A DNA stretch of 64,000 nt. It comes from JAWPMT01 sp965267435 (GTDB lineage: Bacteria; Bacteroidota; Bacteroidia; Cytophagales; Cyclobacteriaceae). Of the stretch, positions 52,884-61,589 are shown piece by piece. Every line of letters starts with the position of its first letter. Position 1 is the stretch's first letter. Made by a program: the position numbers and the translations under genes. The stretch is taken from assembly GCA_965267435.1 (NCBI GenBank), contig OZ253960.1, forward strand, positions 1,860,001 to 1,924,000, in the 5' to 3' direction. The notes below the pieces were generated by a model. The model worked only from the letters and a program-made list of their open reading frames with translations, was not told the DNA's origin and did not search any database.

Positions 52884-53881
52884 GCAAACAGAAATACCAA
52901 AACCCCGTATCAGCGACCCTATCGGGCATTCGAGATCTTTTTCGAAAGCAAGAGCCGATAGGCCAACTGGACGAGTCTGTCAGTATGAAGGGCAAGACCT
53001 GTCTTATCACAGGCGCTAATTCCGGATTAGGATTTGCTGTAGCTAGACAACTGGCGGAGAAGGGCGCTACGGTCATCATGGCCTGTCGAAGTGGCATCCC
53101 GGAAGCGGGTGAAAAGATCCGGTTGCTCACCGGTTCTTCGACGGTAGAAATGGTAAAAGTCGACCTCAGCGATATCGACGCCATCGACCAGTTGATCGCC
53201 ACCCTGCAAGAGAAGGGGCTTGTCTTCGATGTCGTCATCTGCAATGCCGCGGTTGTGCCCGCAGGAAGCCGTGAGACCCCCCAGGGACTGGAGCAGATGT
53301 TCATGGTCAACTACCTGAGTAAATTCATACTGATCAATGGGCTGTTGGAAAACCAACTGATCCGGACGACAGGCTCTGCCACCTCTCGTATCATTTTTGT
53401 GTCTTCAGAATCCCACCGGTCAGGACAAGACATTGACTTTGACAACCTCGGTGCCTTTCAACATTTCACGATGAAAGCGGCAGTGGCTCGATACGGGGAC
53501 TACAAGCTCATGCTGACCACACTGGCCTCCGCCCTTCATTCCCGGTTGTCTGGCGCCGAACCACCTATCAATGTCCATGCGCTCTGCCCCGGTGCGGTAA
53601 ACACGAATATTGCCAGAGAGGCACCCTCCTGGTCAAAGCCACTTCTGAAGGTCATCTTCTCCCTATTCTTTAGCCCACCTGACAAGGCCGCAGCACCGGT
53701 AATGTACCTTGCATGCGCCCCAGAGCTTGGCGGAGAAAGTGGATACTACCTACACCTGATGCAAAAGAAAGATGCAGATGAACGGGCACTGGACGCTGAC
53801 AACCAGGAGCAGCTATGGGAGAGATCAGCGGCACTTGTGGCCAGGATCCGCTCCAAAGATCACGCTGGCAACATGTCCTGA
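52880..53881 (+). CDS. Short-chain dehydrogenase (retinol/protochlorophyllide reductase-like)
   Basis: A 333-residue SDR. The cofactor motif is 'CLITGANSGLGFAVARQLAE', with 'VICNAAVVP' for the NNAG-type motif and the active-site Tyr/Lys in 'ARYGDYKLM' (Y-x-x-x-K), the Ser in 'FVSSESHRSG'. The length and 'ALCPGAVNTNIAR' with a C-terminal extension resemble light-independent relatives of protochlorophyllide/retinol reductases. It is the third gene of the DUF1214-sulfotransferase operon, probably preparing or oxidising the alcohol substrate. Its end overlaps the convergent SDR by 22 bases. Confidence 0.9.
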   Translation: MSKQKYQNPVSATLSGIRDLFRKQEPIGQLDESVSMKGKTCLITGANSGLGFAVARQLAEKGATVIMACRSGIPEAGEKIRLLTGSSTVEMVKVDLSDIDAIDQLIATLQEKGLVFDVVICNAAVVPAGSRETPQGLEQMFMVNYLSKFILINGLLENQLIRTTGSATSRIIFVSSESHRSGQDIDFDNLGAFQHFTMKAAVARYGDYKLMLTTLASALHSRLSGAEPPINVHALCPGAVNTNIAREAPSWSKPLLKVIFSLFFSPPDKAAAPVMYLACAPELGGESGYYLHLMQKKDADERALDADNQEQLWERSAALVARIRSKDHAGNMS

Positions 53882-54666
53882 AATCTCGTCAAAAGCTTCA
53901 GAAATAGATTGGGCATCAGTCGATCAAACATTGCCAGACGCCTGGTCTCTGAAGAGATCAAAGCCCTGGGCCTGTTCTTGGCCACCGCCTGCAAGATCTC
54001 TGCCGCCACATCCTGAGGGTCCATCCCCTTGCGATCCAGGTACTCCTGGATTTGCTTTTGCCTGGCAGGATCATCAATCCTCGATCTGGAAATCATGCGC
54101 GTCTGGACCGGGCCCAGATAGGCCACAGTCACCCCTATCCGCTCCGGCTGGAGCTCTACCCTCAGCGCTTGGCTAAATCCCTTCAGAGCAAATTTCGAAG
54201 CGCAGTAGGAGGTCTTTCCCGGAAATCCGAAAAGTGCCGCCGCACTCGCCACGTTGACGATTTGTGCCCTGCCGGCCTCCTGCAGAGCGGGCAAGAAATA
54301 CTTGCACATATTGACTGTCCCCATCAGGTTGGTCTCCATCACCCACCGAAAGTCCTGCAATTTGTGATTGACAAACTTCGCATCGGCGGAAACTCCTGCA
54401 TTGTTGAATAAAAGGTCAATTTTCGGATGCCTTTGCAAAATGGCATCCCTGGCGGATTCCACGGCCTTCTCATTGGTAATGTCGCATCCGTAAGCAGATA
54501 CCGCACCCTCCGATTGAAGGTTAGGCTCCAGTGCCTCCAATGCCTGTCGGTCATTGTCAATCATGACCACCTTCACACCTTTCTCAAGAAGCAGGCGCGA
54601 GAGACTCAACCCAACGCCGTGCGCGGCACCGGTAACAATCGCGACCTGACCTGGAACAATTTTCAT
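53860..54666 (-). CDS. Short-chain dehydrogenase/reductase
   Basis: 268 residues from the ATG at 54666 (a TTG three codons earlier is less likely). Classical SDR: 'VAIVTGAAHGVGLSLSRLLL' (cofactor), 'LLFNNAGVSADAKF' (NNAG), 'IVNVASAAALFGF' (Ser region) and 'YCASKFALKGFSQAL' (Y-x-x-x-K). It belongs to the group that includes ketoreductases and fatty-alcohol/steroid dehydrogenases. It converges on the sulfotransferase operon with a 22-base overlap of coding ends and may belong to the same pathway, though it is transcribed separately. Confidence 0.92.
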   Translation of the reverse strand: MKIVPGQVAIVTGAAHGVGLSLSRLLLEKGVKVVMIDNDRQALEALEPNLQSEGAVSAYGCDITNEKAVESARDAILQRHPKIDLLFNNAGVSADAKFVNHKLQDFRWVMETNLMGTVNMCKYFLPALQEAGRAQIVNVASAAALFGFPGKTSYCASKFALKGFSQALRVELQPERIGVTVAYLGPVQTRMISRSRIDDPARQKQIQEYLDRKGMDPQDVAAEILQAVAKNRPRALISSETRRLAMFDRLMPNLFLKLLTRFQDMLPA

Positions 54667-54759
54667 AGGCGCCAAGATAATCCAATCAAGAACTTTGTGA
54701 TAGATTTCTGTGGGCTCGGGCCAATTACTGATCCTGACGAGGTTAGACAGTTACGGACT

Positions 54760-56133
54760 TCAGGCGCCTGGTCGTAGTTTCAGCGCTATCTGCAGCAAGG
54801 TGTCTTCCTCCCCTACATTGTCGGGAAATAAGATGTACCTCAGCCCTGGAAACGGTGTCTCGTAACCCAACTCCCAAACAGGGATGCCCTCAGAAATTTG
54901 TCCTCTGACCATGGCGCGACGTACTTTTAGTACCCTGGTAGCAATCTCTGAGGTAATCCGGTCACCTTTTGCTAGTAAAAATCCCGGGCGTGTATCTGTG
55001 TGGTCCAGTACTTCAACAAGGAAGTCGTGCCAAAGGCTCTGCTCATGATCGACAGAGAGGTCTTCAGCAGCTTCAAAATAGACGGCTACATCGGCACCCT
55101 TTTGTACATGACCTGAAATCTCCCCGGCCACCTCCGCAGCGGACAATTGCCCCTCCTTTATCGCCGAGGCGGACAAGGCAACAGGTTGCACTTCAGTAAA
55201 AGACAGCAGGGCCTGCAGTTGATTTTGAGATTGCTTGTGGGAGGATTCTACCAATATGAGCCCCCCATTAGGGCCGTTTCGAACCTCGGGTCCCTCCAAC
55301 ATCGCCCTCTCCGACTTGGCGCAGTACGCCCGAACAAACGAGGCAGCCGTCCGGTAGATGAAATCGCGACCTTCCTGTTCAGCGATCCTCAAGGCAAGCG
55401 CTACTTTCTCCAGATCATAATAGGAGGCAGCATTGACAATCACCACTCTCGCCTCAAGGTTAAGGATCCATTGCGCCAGCTGTCTCGCATACAGGTCACG
55501 AATAATCGGAATGGGGATGGTCTTGATCTGATCTCTCACGATCCGGTTGAGGTACTTTTCTTCGATCCAATCTACCACATGGGAAGAGCGGTATCCGAAT
55601 ACTTCATCCGCTGCATAGGGAGTTTCACCTGCAGGAACCAGTGCTTTCCCCTCTTGCACATAATGCACATCATCCAGCGTGTAGCGGCCTCCTTCCATGA
55701 ATGCCGGAATGACCACTTGCAAGGCTTTTTCCAGATTGAGCGACTGCTGTAGCTCTTCGATCTCCAAAGGGTAGTGACCTCGTAGTGTGGAATCACTTCT
55801 GCTGATCACCCTGACGTCACGTCCAGTGAGCTTTGACGCCATGGAAATATGCTCCCCTATTTCCCTATTGGTTTTGCGAGCGTCCTCACCACTCATCCGG
55901 CGAGTATTGGTCAGGACGTAAATCAGGTCTTGAGCCGCTGATAACTCAGCTTGCAGACTCTCTACCTTCCAGTCGGTCAAAACGGGTACGTCATGGACGG
56001 TCTGCGTGCCAGTAGGATCATCGTCCAAAACGATGACTGTCTCTCGCGAAGTAAATATTAGCTCCGAGGTTCTGGTTTGCAGGTTCGTATCCTCAGGAGC
56101 ATTGAAATATTTTCCAGCGTCGTCAATTGTCAT
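54760..56133 (-). CDS. Four-carbon acid sugar kinase family protein (DUF1537)
   Basis: About 457 residues from the ATG at 56133; an earlier GTG adds two residues. The N-terminal domain has 'VIVLDDDPTGTQTVHDVPVL', the family's nucleotide/substrate motif, and 'YVLTNTRRMSGEDARKTNRE'. 'ISRSDSTLRGHYPLEIEELQ' and 'VIPAFMEGGRYTLDDVHYVQ' follow. The C-terminal domain has the glycine-rich 'ILVESSHKQSQNQLQ' and 'AKGDRITSEIATRVLKV'. Such kinases phosphorylate threonate, erythronate or similar acids. No partner aldolase or dehydrogenase of that pathway is adjacent; the racemase lies upstream in the same direction. Confidence 0.92.
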   Translation of the reverse strand: MTIDDAGKYFNAPEDTNLQTRTSELIFTSRETVIVLDDDPTGTQTVHDVPVLTDWKVESLQAELSAAQDLIYVLTNTRRMSGEDARKTNREIGEHISMASKLTGRDVRVISRSDSTLRGHYPLEIEELQQSLNLEKALQVVIPAFMEGGRYTLDDVHYVQEGKALVPAGETPYAADEVFGYRSSHVVDWIEEKYLNRIVRDQIKTIPIPIIRDLYARQLAQWILNLEARVVIVNAASYYDLEKVALALRIAEQEGRDFIYRTAASFVRAYCAKSERAMLEGPEVRNGPNGGLILVESSHKQSQNQLQALLSFTEVQPVALSASAIKEGQLSAAEVAGEISGHVQKGADVAVYFEAAEDLSVDHEQSLWHDFLVEVLDHTDTRPGFLLAKGDRITSEIATRVLKVRRAMVRGQISEGIPVWELGYETPFPGLRYILFPDNVGEEDTLLQIALKLRPGA

Positions 56134-56358
56134 GCTCACGGGTTAGTCAGTATCGGTCCACACTATGACGTCCTTATCCGCTGCGACGGAGCCGGAAAAA
56201 AGAAACACTCCAACATTGAGAGTTTCATAATGATACATCACACAGGGCCGTTATGCGTTCCAATTTAGTCAATACTTTCAGAATTGTCTTAGGGTCACTG
56301 CAGAGGTGGATGCTATATCCGCCGTTTTCTGCCCTCACAAACGGCGAGAACACTTTCT

Positions 56359-57057
56359 TTATGTGGCTTCGAGCTCTCCTAATATGAAGTCAGTTGCATA
56401 CCTGGCATGTAAAAAAGTCGTGTCCAGCAGTGGCAGGGCAAAGTCTTCCTGCTTGATCAGGATTGGGAGTTCTGTGCACCCCAGAATGATGGCCTCGGCC
56501 CCCGCTGTTTGCAGTTTGGTCATCAGTTGCAGGTACCAATTCCGTGTCTCTTCCCGGAATTCTCCGGCGGTAAGCTCATCTACAATTAGTCGATGCGCCT
56601 CCTGGCGATCAGCATCACACGGTATCATCACTTCCACGCCCCATTTCTCCGATAAGTGACCTTTGATGAAATCCAATTCCATAACAGGCTGCGTTCCCAG
56701 CAGACCCAGCTTCATGGCCCCCAGGCGACGTGCTTCTGCGCCGATGGCGTCAGCAATGTGAAGGATCGGAATCGACAGTAAAGGAGCCACCTTGGGAACC
56801 ACTTTGTGCGGTGTATTGGCACAAATGATAATCGCTTCGGCGCCTGCTTCCTGCAATATTTGGGCAATGTCCTGATAGGCGGCGATCACTTCGTCCCAGT
56901 TCCCTCCCTTCATCAGCGCGACATTGAGGCTATAGAGCAATAGCGGCGGGTTCATATGCAGATCATCCATCCGCTGATTAATGATCTGATTGATGTAGCG
57001 ATAGTAATCTATCGTCGAGTGCCAGGACGTACCACCTATCATTCCGAGCTTTCTCAT
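56359..57057 (-). CDS. Aspartate/glutamate racemase family protein
   Basis: A 232-residue cofactor-independent racemase. The two catalytic Cys are present: Cys79 in 'IIICANTPHK' and Cys194 in 'IILGCTELPIL'. The N-terminal 'LGMIGGTSWHSTIDYYRYIN' is the family opening, and 'LLGTQPVMELDFIKGHLSEK' fits the amino-acid racemase branch. It would interconvert L- and D-aspartate or a close relative. It lies upstream of the acid-sugar kinase, 225 bases away, in the same orientation. Confidence 0.92.
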   Translation of the reverse strand: MRKLGMIGGTSWHSTIDYYRYINQIINQRMDDLHMNPPLLLYSLNVALMKGGNWDEVIAAYQDIAQILQEAGAEAIIICANTPHKVVPKVAPLLSIPILHIADAIGAEARRLGAMKLGLLGTQPVMELDFIKGHLSEKWGVEVMIPCDADRQEAHRLIVDELTAGEFREETRNWYLQLMTKLQTAGAEAIILGCTELPILIKQEDFALPLLDTTFLHARYATDFILGELEAT

Positions 57058-57170
57058 GGACCCACGGGTTTACATTGACAAGGTAGCAGAAAATCGGTCG
57101 TAACGACCGAGAATTGCCGGAAGTAAAAAATGATATTGAGCGTAATGCAAAGTATTTTTGATGATCACCC

Positions 57171-57677
57171 ATGCGTTTAGAAGACTTCACAGCGATCGAT
57201 TTTGAAACGGCGGACTACAACCCCAACAGTATCTGTCAGGTAGGCCTCATCAGGGTCGAGAATGGCGAAATCGTGGAGACCATGAACAAGTTGGTGCAAC
57301 CTCCCAAGAACCGCTATCACTACAAGAACATCGAGATCCATGGCATCCTCCCTGCCGACACACTGGACGCACCCACTTTTGACTACATCTGGCAAGACAT
57401 GAAACTATGGATTGAGGACCAGGTAGTCGTAGCTCACAACTCGGGTTTTGATGTGAACTGCCTGCGATCTACGCTGGCGTACTATGATGAAATTCAGCCG
57501 CATTTCGAAGAGCGCTGCACACGTCGTATCTATGGCCGGGGGCTCTCATATCTGAGCAAGAAATACAAGATCCCTTTGAAGCATCACGATGCCTACAGTG
57601 ATGCGCATGCCTGCGCCCAGCTCTATCTAAAACACTTGAAAAAGCAGAGCTTGCCAAAGACCGGCTCTCTGTTCTGA
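57171..57677 (+). CDS. 3'-5' exonuclease, DnaQ-like (DEDDh)
   Basis: A 168-residue exonuclease domain. Metal ligands: Asp10 and Glu12 in 'AIDFETADYN', Asp in 'VAHNSGFDVNCL', and His-x4-Asp in 'HHDAYSDAHACAQL'. These form a full ExoI/II/III set of the DEDDh type. It lacks a polymerase or GIY-YIG fusion, so it is a stand-alone proofreading or repair exonuclease. It diverges from the racemase and converges on the DUF3857-like gene with 20 bases between. Confidence 0.93.
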   Translation: MRLEDFTAIDFETADYNPNSICQVGLIRVENGEIVETMNKLVQPPKNRYHYKNIEIHGILPADTLDAPTFDYIWQDMKLWIEDQVVVAHNSGFDVNCLRSTLAYYDEIQPHFEERCTRRIYGRGLSYLSKKYKIPLKHHDAYSDAHACAQLYLKHLKKQSLPKTGSLF

Positions 57678-57696
57678 CCTTCGTCCGAGGCTAGGA

Positions 57697-59643
57697 TCAA
57701 CCATTGGGTCGCAGGACGAGCGTGACCTTGTTCCAATCGGCAGCAGCATTGATCACTTGCCTAAACTCCTCGAAACGCTCCTTTGGGAAAAAGATGCTAT
57801 TGTAGTACTCTTCGATGGTGACTTCCAGTCGGTTGCCAATTAGCTCATAGTCAGAGCGAAAGGCATAGACTACCTGATCGTCATCATACACTTCCTTTTT
57901 GATCCTTATGTCGTCCAGGTTCTGCGCTTCGTAACCTGCCGGCAATTCGACGGTGATTCTACGGTCATAGCCGCGGTTATAAACATTGTACACATCAAAC
58001 TGCCGCTCGTCCTCCTGATAGAGCTCCGACTGCATACCGATGACCGCCCCAAGGTTGAACAGCAGTGAAGGGCCCGCCTGCTCCAGATAGGCATTAGTTG
58101 AAAGTTTGGAGACAAAAACCAGCGGATCGTTCCACTGCTCGTACGATGTATTCCCCTCCTCAATGGCCACTTCATGTATTTCCGCATCAGGTGCAATGTA
58201 TCGGACGCGCTCATTGATCATCTCCTCGCGCTGCTCTGCCGTCATCCACAAAAGCGCCGTTTTGAGCATTTCAGATTCACTACCGGTGGATATGAGTCGG
58301 GCCTCCACCTCATTGGTAGCCATGTCCTCATCGAAGGTCACCGTGATCTCCTGATTACTCATATTCGACTCATAGGTCGCTGCAGGTATGTAGTCAATCC
58401 TGGAAACCGGATAAGTGAAATCAGTGATCATTTGCGCTCCGACGAACAGCCCTTTCTGCGCAGTGAGTTGCGGAGGAACGGACCCGTACCTGTTGGTCAT
58501 GTGGTGAGGAGCGAAAAAAGTGTCTTGAGCGGGTAGGTAAATGAGGAACTCATCCAGGTACTTCCAATTGTCAAAATTTGGATTGAACTGGGCCTCCGAT
58601 CGATCAATGGTAATCACAATTTCATAGGCGATTTCCAGGTCCTCCAAAATCGCAACAAACAACTTAAGAAAGGCCCTCCGGTGGGCCAGCCGATTGGTGA
58701 TCAAGTATGAAAGATCATCGGGTGCGTACTCCTCCTCGTAGAATTGCGACTTTACAACATGCTCGTAGTATCGGAGTTTCGCAATCGCATCCAAATTGTC
58801 CTTGGGGCGGTTCTCCTTGAGAAAGTCCGTCAGCGCACGTGACTCGTCCTTTGTCAACTCATGGGCACTTTCGTAAATCTTGCGGCCGGCATCGGAAAAC
58901 GTATTGAGCCGTCTCCCTCCGGAGTAGCTGTTATAGGCAAGTTTGCCCTCGACCCTGATCTTATTGGCATCGACGCCGGCAAAGCTCTCAGCCTTATATC
59001 CAGGGACATCCTGGAGGCTGACACCGTATACGTTCTTCGAATCGACTGTATCCTGCTGCACGACTTGTGCGGTGTCGTTGACAACCAGGAACTCATATTC
59101 CAGATTCTCTGGGCAAGAAAGTCTGAAATCAAGTCGCTTCATCGGCGCCTCGTATTGCAGCAGTTGCCAAACAAAGGTCGAACCATAGGTTCTCATGGTG
59201 TAGGTGTACTCGATCTCTCCTCCTACCTCTGCGCCTTCTACTGCAAATATTCTGAAGCCACCAGCTTCCTCTTCATCCTTCACCTCTTTGATGTTCTCCT
59301 GATCGAGTTCAAGGACCTTGCCTGAGGGACTGATGGTACGCGCCCGCACGTCGAGGATGTCAATGACATTTCCCGTAGGAATGTAAATCTTGTTGGTGCT
59401 TTCCAGAGCGTTGTCGTTCGCGGCGCGAAGGATCACATGATGACCGATATCACAGATGAGGTTGCCTTCGTCGTTGTACTGGTAGTCGTAGGTAATGCTA
59501 CGATATAAGTAGTACAGAGGTAGTGCCAATTCCTCTTCCGACAGTTCATAATTGGTCCGGTCCTCCACCCAGTTGACCTGGGCCAGAGTCACTGCCAACT
59601 GGAGCATGCAGAGAAGGCTTAATACCGGTTTTCGATACTTCAT
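57697..59643 (-). CDS. DUF3857-type protein with degenerate transglutaminase domain
   Basis: A 648-residue secreted protein (signal 1-21, 'LCMLQLAVTLAQ'). It has a DUF3857-like beta domain (~45-225, 'NVIDILDVRARTISPSGKV') and a transglutaminase-like domain (~265-400). At the position where relatives have G-D-C-K-D it has 'NRLAHRRAFLKLFVAIL' (~317-333), so the nucleophile Cys is missing. A C-terminal beta domain follows. It is probably a catalytically dead, structural or binding paralogue of its upstream neighbour, with which it overlaps by four bases (ATGA). Role unknown. Confidence 0.85.
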   Translation of the reverse strand: MKYRKPVLSLLCMLQLAVTLAQVNWVEDRTNYELSEEELALPLYYLYRSITYDYQYNDEGNLICDIGHHVILRAANDNALESTNKIYIPTGNVIDILDVRARTISPSGKVLELDQENIKEVKDEEEAGGFRIFAVEGAEVGGEIEYTYTMRTYGSTFVWQLLQYEAPMKRLDFRLSCPENLEYEFLVVNDTAQVVQQDTVDSKNVYGVSLQDVPGYKAESFAGVDANKIRVEGKLAYNSYSGGRRLNTFSDAGRKIYESAHELTKDESRALTDFLKENRPKDNLDAIAKLRYYEHVVKSQFYEEEYAPDDLSYLITNRLAHRRAFLKLFVAILEDLEIAYEIVITIDRSEAQFNPNFDNWKYLDEFLIYLPAQDTFFAPHHMTNRYGSVPPQLTAQKGLFVGAQMITDFTYPVSRIDYIPAATYESNMSNQEITVTFDEDMATNEVEARLISTGSESEMLKTALLWMTAEQREEMINERVRYIAPDAEIHEVAIEEGNTSYEQWNDPLVFVSKLSTNAYLEQAGPSLLFNLGAVIGMQSELYQEDERQFDVYNVYNRGYDRRITVELPAGYEAQNLDDIRIKKEVYDDDQVVYAFRSDYELIGNRLEVTIEEYYNSIFFPKERFEEFRQVINAAADWNKVTLVLRPNG

Positions 59644-61589
59644 TCTACCGTCTTCTTCAGAACCACAGAATTTCTAGTCGCTTTCGAGTAGGCCTTAATA
59701 CCCTCATTCCAGCGATCGAATCGCTCAGGCGCAAGCAGAAGGAAGTCGAGATCATACGTCTTGGTGACGAACAGCCGTCGACCATCGAGCCGGTAGACAA
59801 CACTGAAACTGAAATCATCACTGGCCCACGATTGATCGTCAGGTTGGTAGGACAGCTTCACATCCTCTGGAAGATCCAGCACCGTCACTGATCTGTGAAT
59901 GAACTTATAGTCATTTTCCATCGGCGTGGAGCGATCTTCGATGGTGCCGTTCACGAGGCTCTTGTCGAGCAACAGGTTGAGGTATATCTCGTCCCCGATC
60001 TCACGGTAGTAGTCTTCCACCTGAAACTCATAAGCGATACTGATGGGCTTATCCAGGTCTTCGACGGCCGACAACTCGTAGTCTTTCAGGAAGAACTTAT
60101 TGTTACCCTTCGTCAAGAGTTGCTCCATGAATTTTTGCTCTCCATTCTCTGTACGACGAATGAGCTGATGGGCCTTATCCACGCGGGTAAATCCGCTAAA
60201 ATGGATGCTCCCGCGCCCTTCAATGGTACCGTTCGCCAACCTCACAAAAACCGTATCGCTGATCACACTGCGTTCCTTGCTCAATACAGGCACCTCTCTA
60301 ATGACAAACTGGTCTCCGTCGCCGACAAGGCTCTCTTTACCCTGGATCATGCTTGTGGGAAACCCTAAAGGGGAATAACTCCCCGTCGCATCCAGAAAGA
60401 GCGTACTATCTCCCATTTCGACCGTCGCAATCATGTGATTGTCGACAAGAGGACTGGCCATCTCCGTGTATCGGTAAGGAAGGTCGCGCGACCCGATCCA
60501 GGTAAATTTCGCAGGAATACCTTCTGTGTTCAACAGTCCGACCAGAAGGCAGGACATGTCCTTACAATCGCCGTACCGCTTGTCCAGAACCTCTCCAGGT
60601 GGGTTAGGTATAAACCCTCGCATCCCCTGCTCAAAAGCGATGTATTTGACATTCTGCTGCACCCAATAAAAGATCTTGCGGATCTTCTCTATCTCGGCAT
60701 CATCTTCATTGACAATTTCTCGGGTCAATTCCTTGAGCGACTCGTCAGGATCAACGTTCTTAAGAAAGCTTCTGTACCACGCGTACAAATCGTCCAGGGA
60801 AGAGAGCACAGGAATGCTTTCACCACCAGAACCCTCATAGGAGGCGACAAGAACATACGCCGATGGACTTAGGTAATTGAAGGATGGGTTGTCCTCCTCA
60901 TACTCTATGGCCGGGAGAGACTCTGCAGTGAATTCGTAGACACGCTGCCCATCACGCCTCGATTTTTGAAATTGGATCACATCACTGGCTGACGGTCCAT
61001 ACAAACCTTCTTGGATCTCAACGCCTTCCGGCACTGCGACGGTAAATCGCGCCTTTGCCACCGGCACATAGGACTGAAAAAAGAACTGACCCAGCAGGCG
61101 CGGATCGGTCACCTTCCACGTATGCCGCGTTACCACCTTGCAGCCGACGTTCACCTCCGGAAAATTGTAGGAGATGATCTCGGTGTCGTCATAAAATACA
61201 TAAGTGTTACGGTCAAATGATCGCTTGAAGTCCGTGACATCCACCTGCTTATATTTCTTCTTTGATGGAACCAGTGTGTAGGCTTTCAAGTCTTCCACAG
61301 CACGAAATGAACTGCTGTAGACCCTATCCTTGCCCCAGCCACCGACCTGGTCCAGAATAAGGCGCTCTTCATACTGCTCTACGAGGATCTGTAGTGAGTC
61401 TCCGATAATCTCCATCCGCACCTCACGCCAGTAGTCGGTGATGACGGCGCTCTCTTCTGGATAAGCTGCACGGTACCTGGCGAGCTCCTCTTCAGGGGTC
61501 AGCGCCGATGAGGCCACCACCAGGGGGGCACAGATCAACCAACCCACGATCAGTCCGATGCACTTCCTCCAATTAATAACCCTTACCAT
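59640..61589 (-). CDS. DUF3857 domain-containing transglutaminase-like protein
   Basis: A 649-residue secreted protein (signal in residues 1-27, 'IGLIVGWLICAPLVVASSA'). A DUF3857 domain (~55-240) is followed by a transglutaminase-like domain (~265-400) with the catalytic Cys342 in 'RYGDCKDMSCLLVGLL' and the later His in 'VDNHMIATVEMG' and Asp in 'LFLDATGSYSPLG'. Family members are periplasmic and of unknown function; some may act as peptidases or cross-linkers. It overlaps the MORN gene by 17 bases and the dead paralogue by four, so the three form one operon. Confidence 0.9.
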   Translation of the reverse strand: MVRVINWRKCIGLIVGWLICAPLVVASSALTPEEELARYRAAYPEESAVITDYWREVRMEIIGDSLQILVEQYEERLILDQVGGWGKDRVYSSSFRAVEDLKAYTLVPSKKKYKQVDVTDFKRSFDRNTYVFYDDTEIISYNFPEVNVGCKVVTRHTWKVTDPRLLGQFFFQSYVPVAKARFTVAVPEGVEIQEGLYGPSASDVIQFQKSRRDGQRVYEFTAESLPAIEYEEDNPSFNYLSPSAYVLVASYEGSGGESIPVLSSLDDLYAWYRSFLKNVDPDESLKELTREIVNEDDAEIEKIRKIFYWVQQNVKYIAFEQGMRGFIPNPPGEVLDKRYGDCKDMSCLLVGLLNTEGIPAKFTWIGSRDLPYRYTEMASPLVDNHMIATVEMGDSTLFLDATGSYSPLGFPTSMIQGKESLVGDGDQFVIREVPVLSKERSVISDTVFVRLANGTIEGRGSIHFSGFTRVDKAHQLIRRTENGEQKFMEQLLTKGNNKFFLKDYELSAVEDLDKPISIAYEFQVEDYYREIGDEIYLNLLLDKSLVNGTIEDRSTPMENDYKFIHRSVTVLDLPEDVKLSYQPDDQSWASDDFSFSVVYRLDGRRLFVTKTYDLDFLLLAPERFDRWNEGIKAYSKATRNSVVLKKTVE

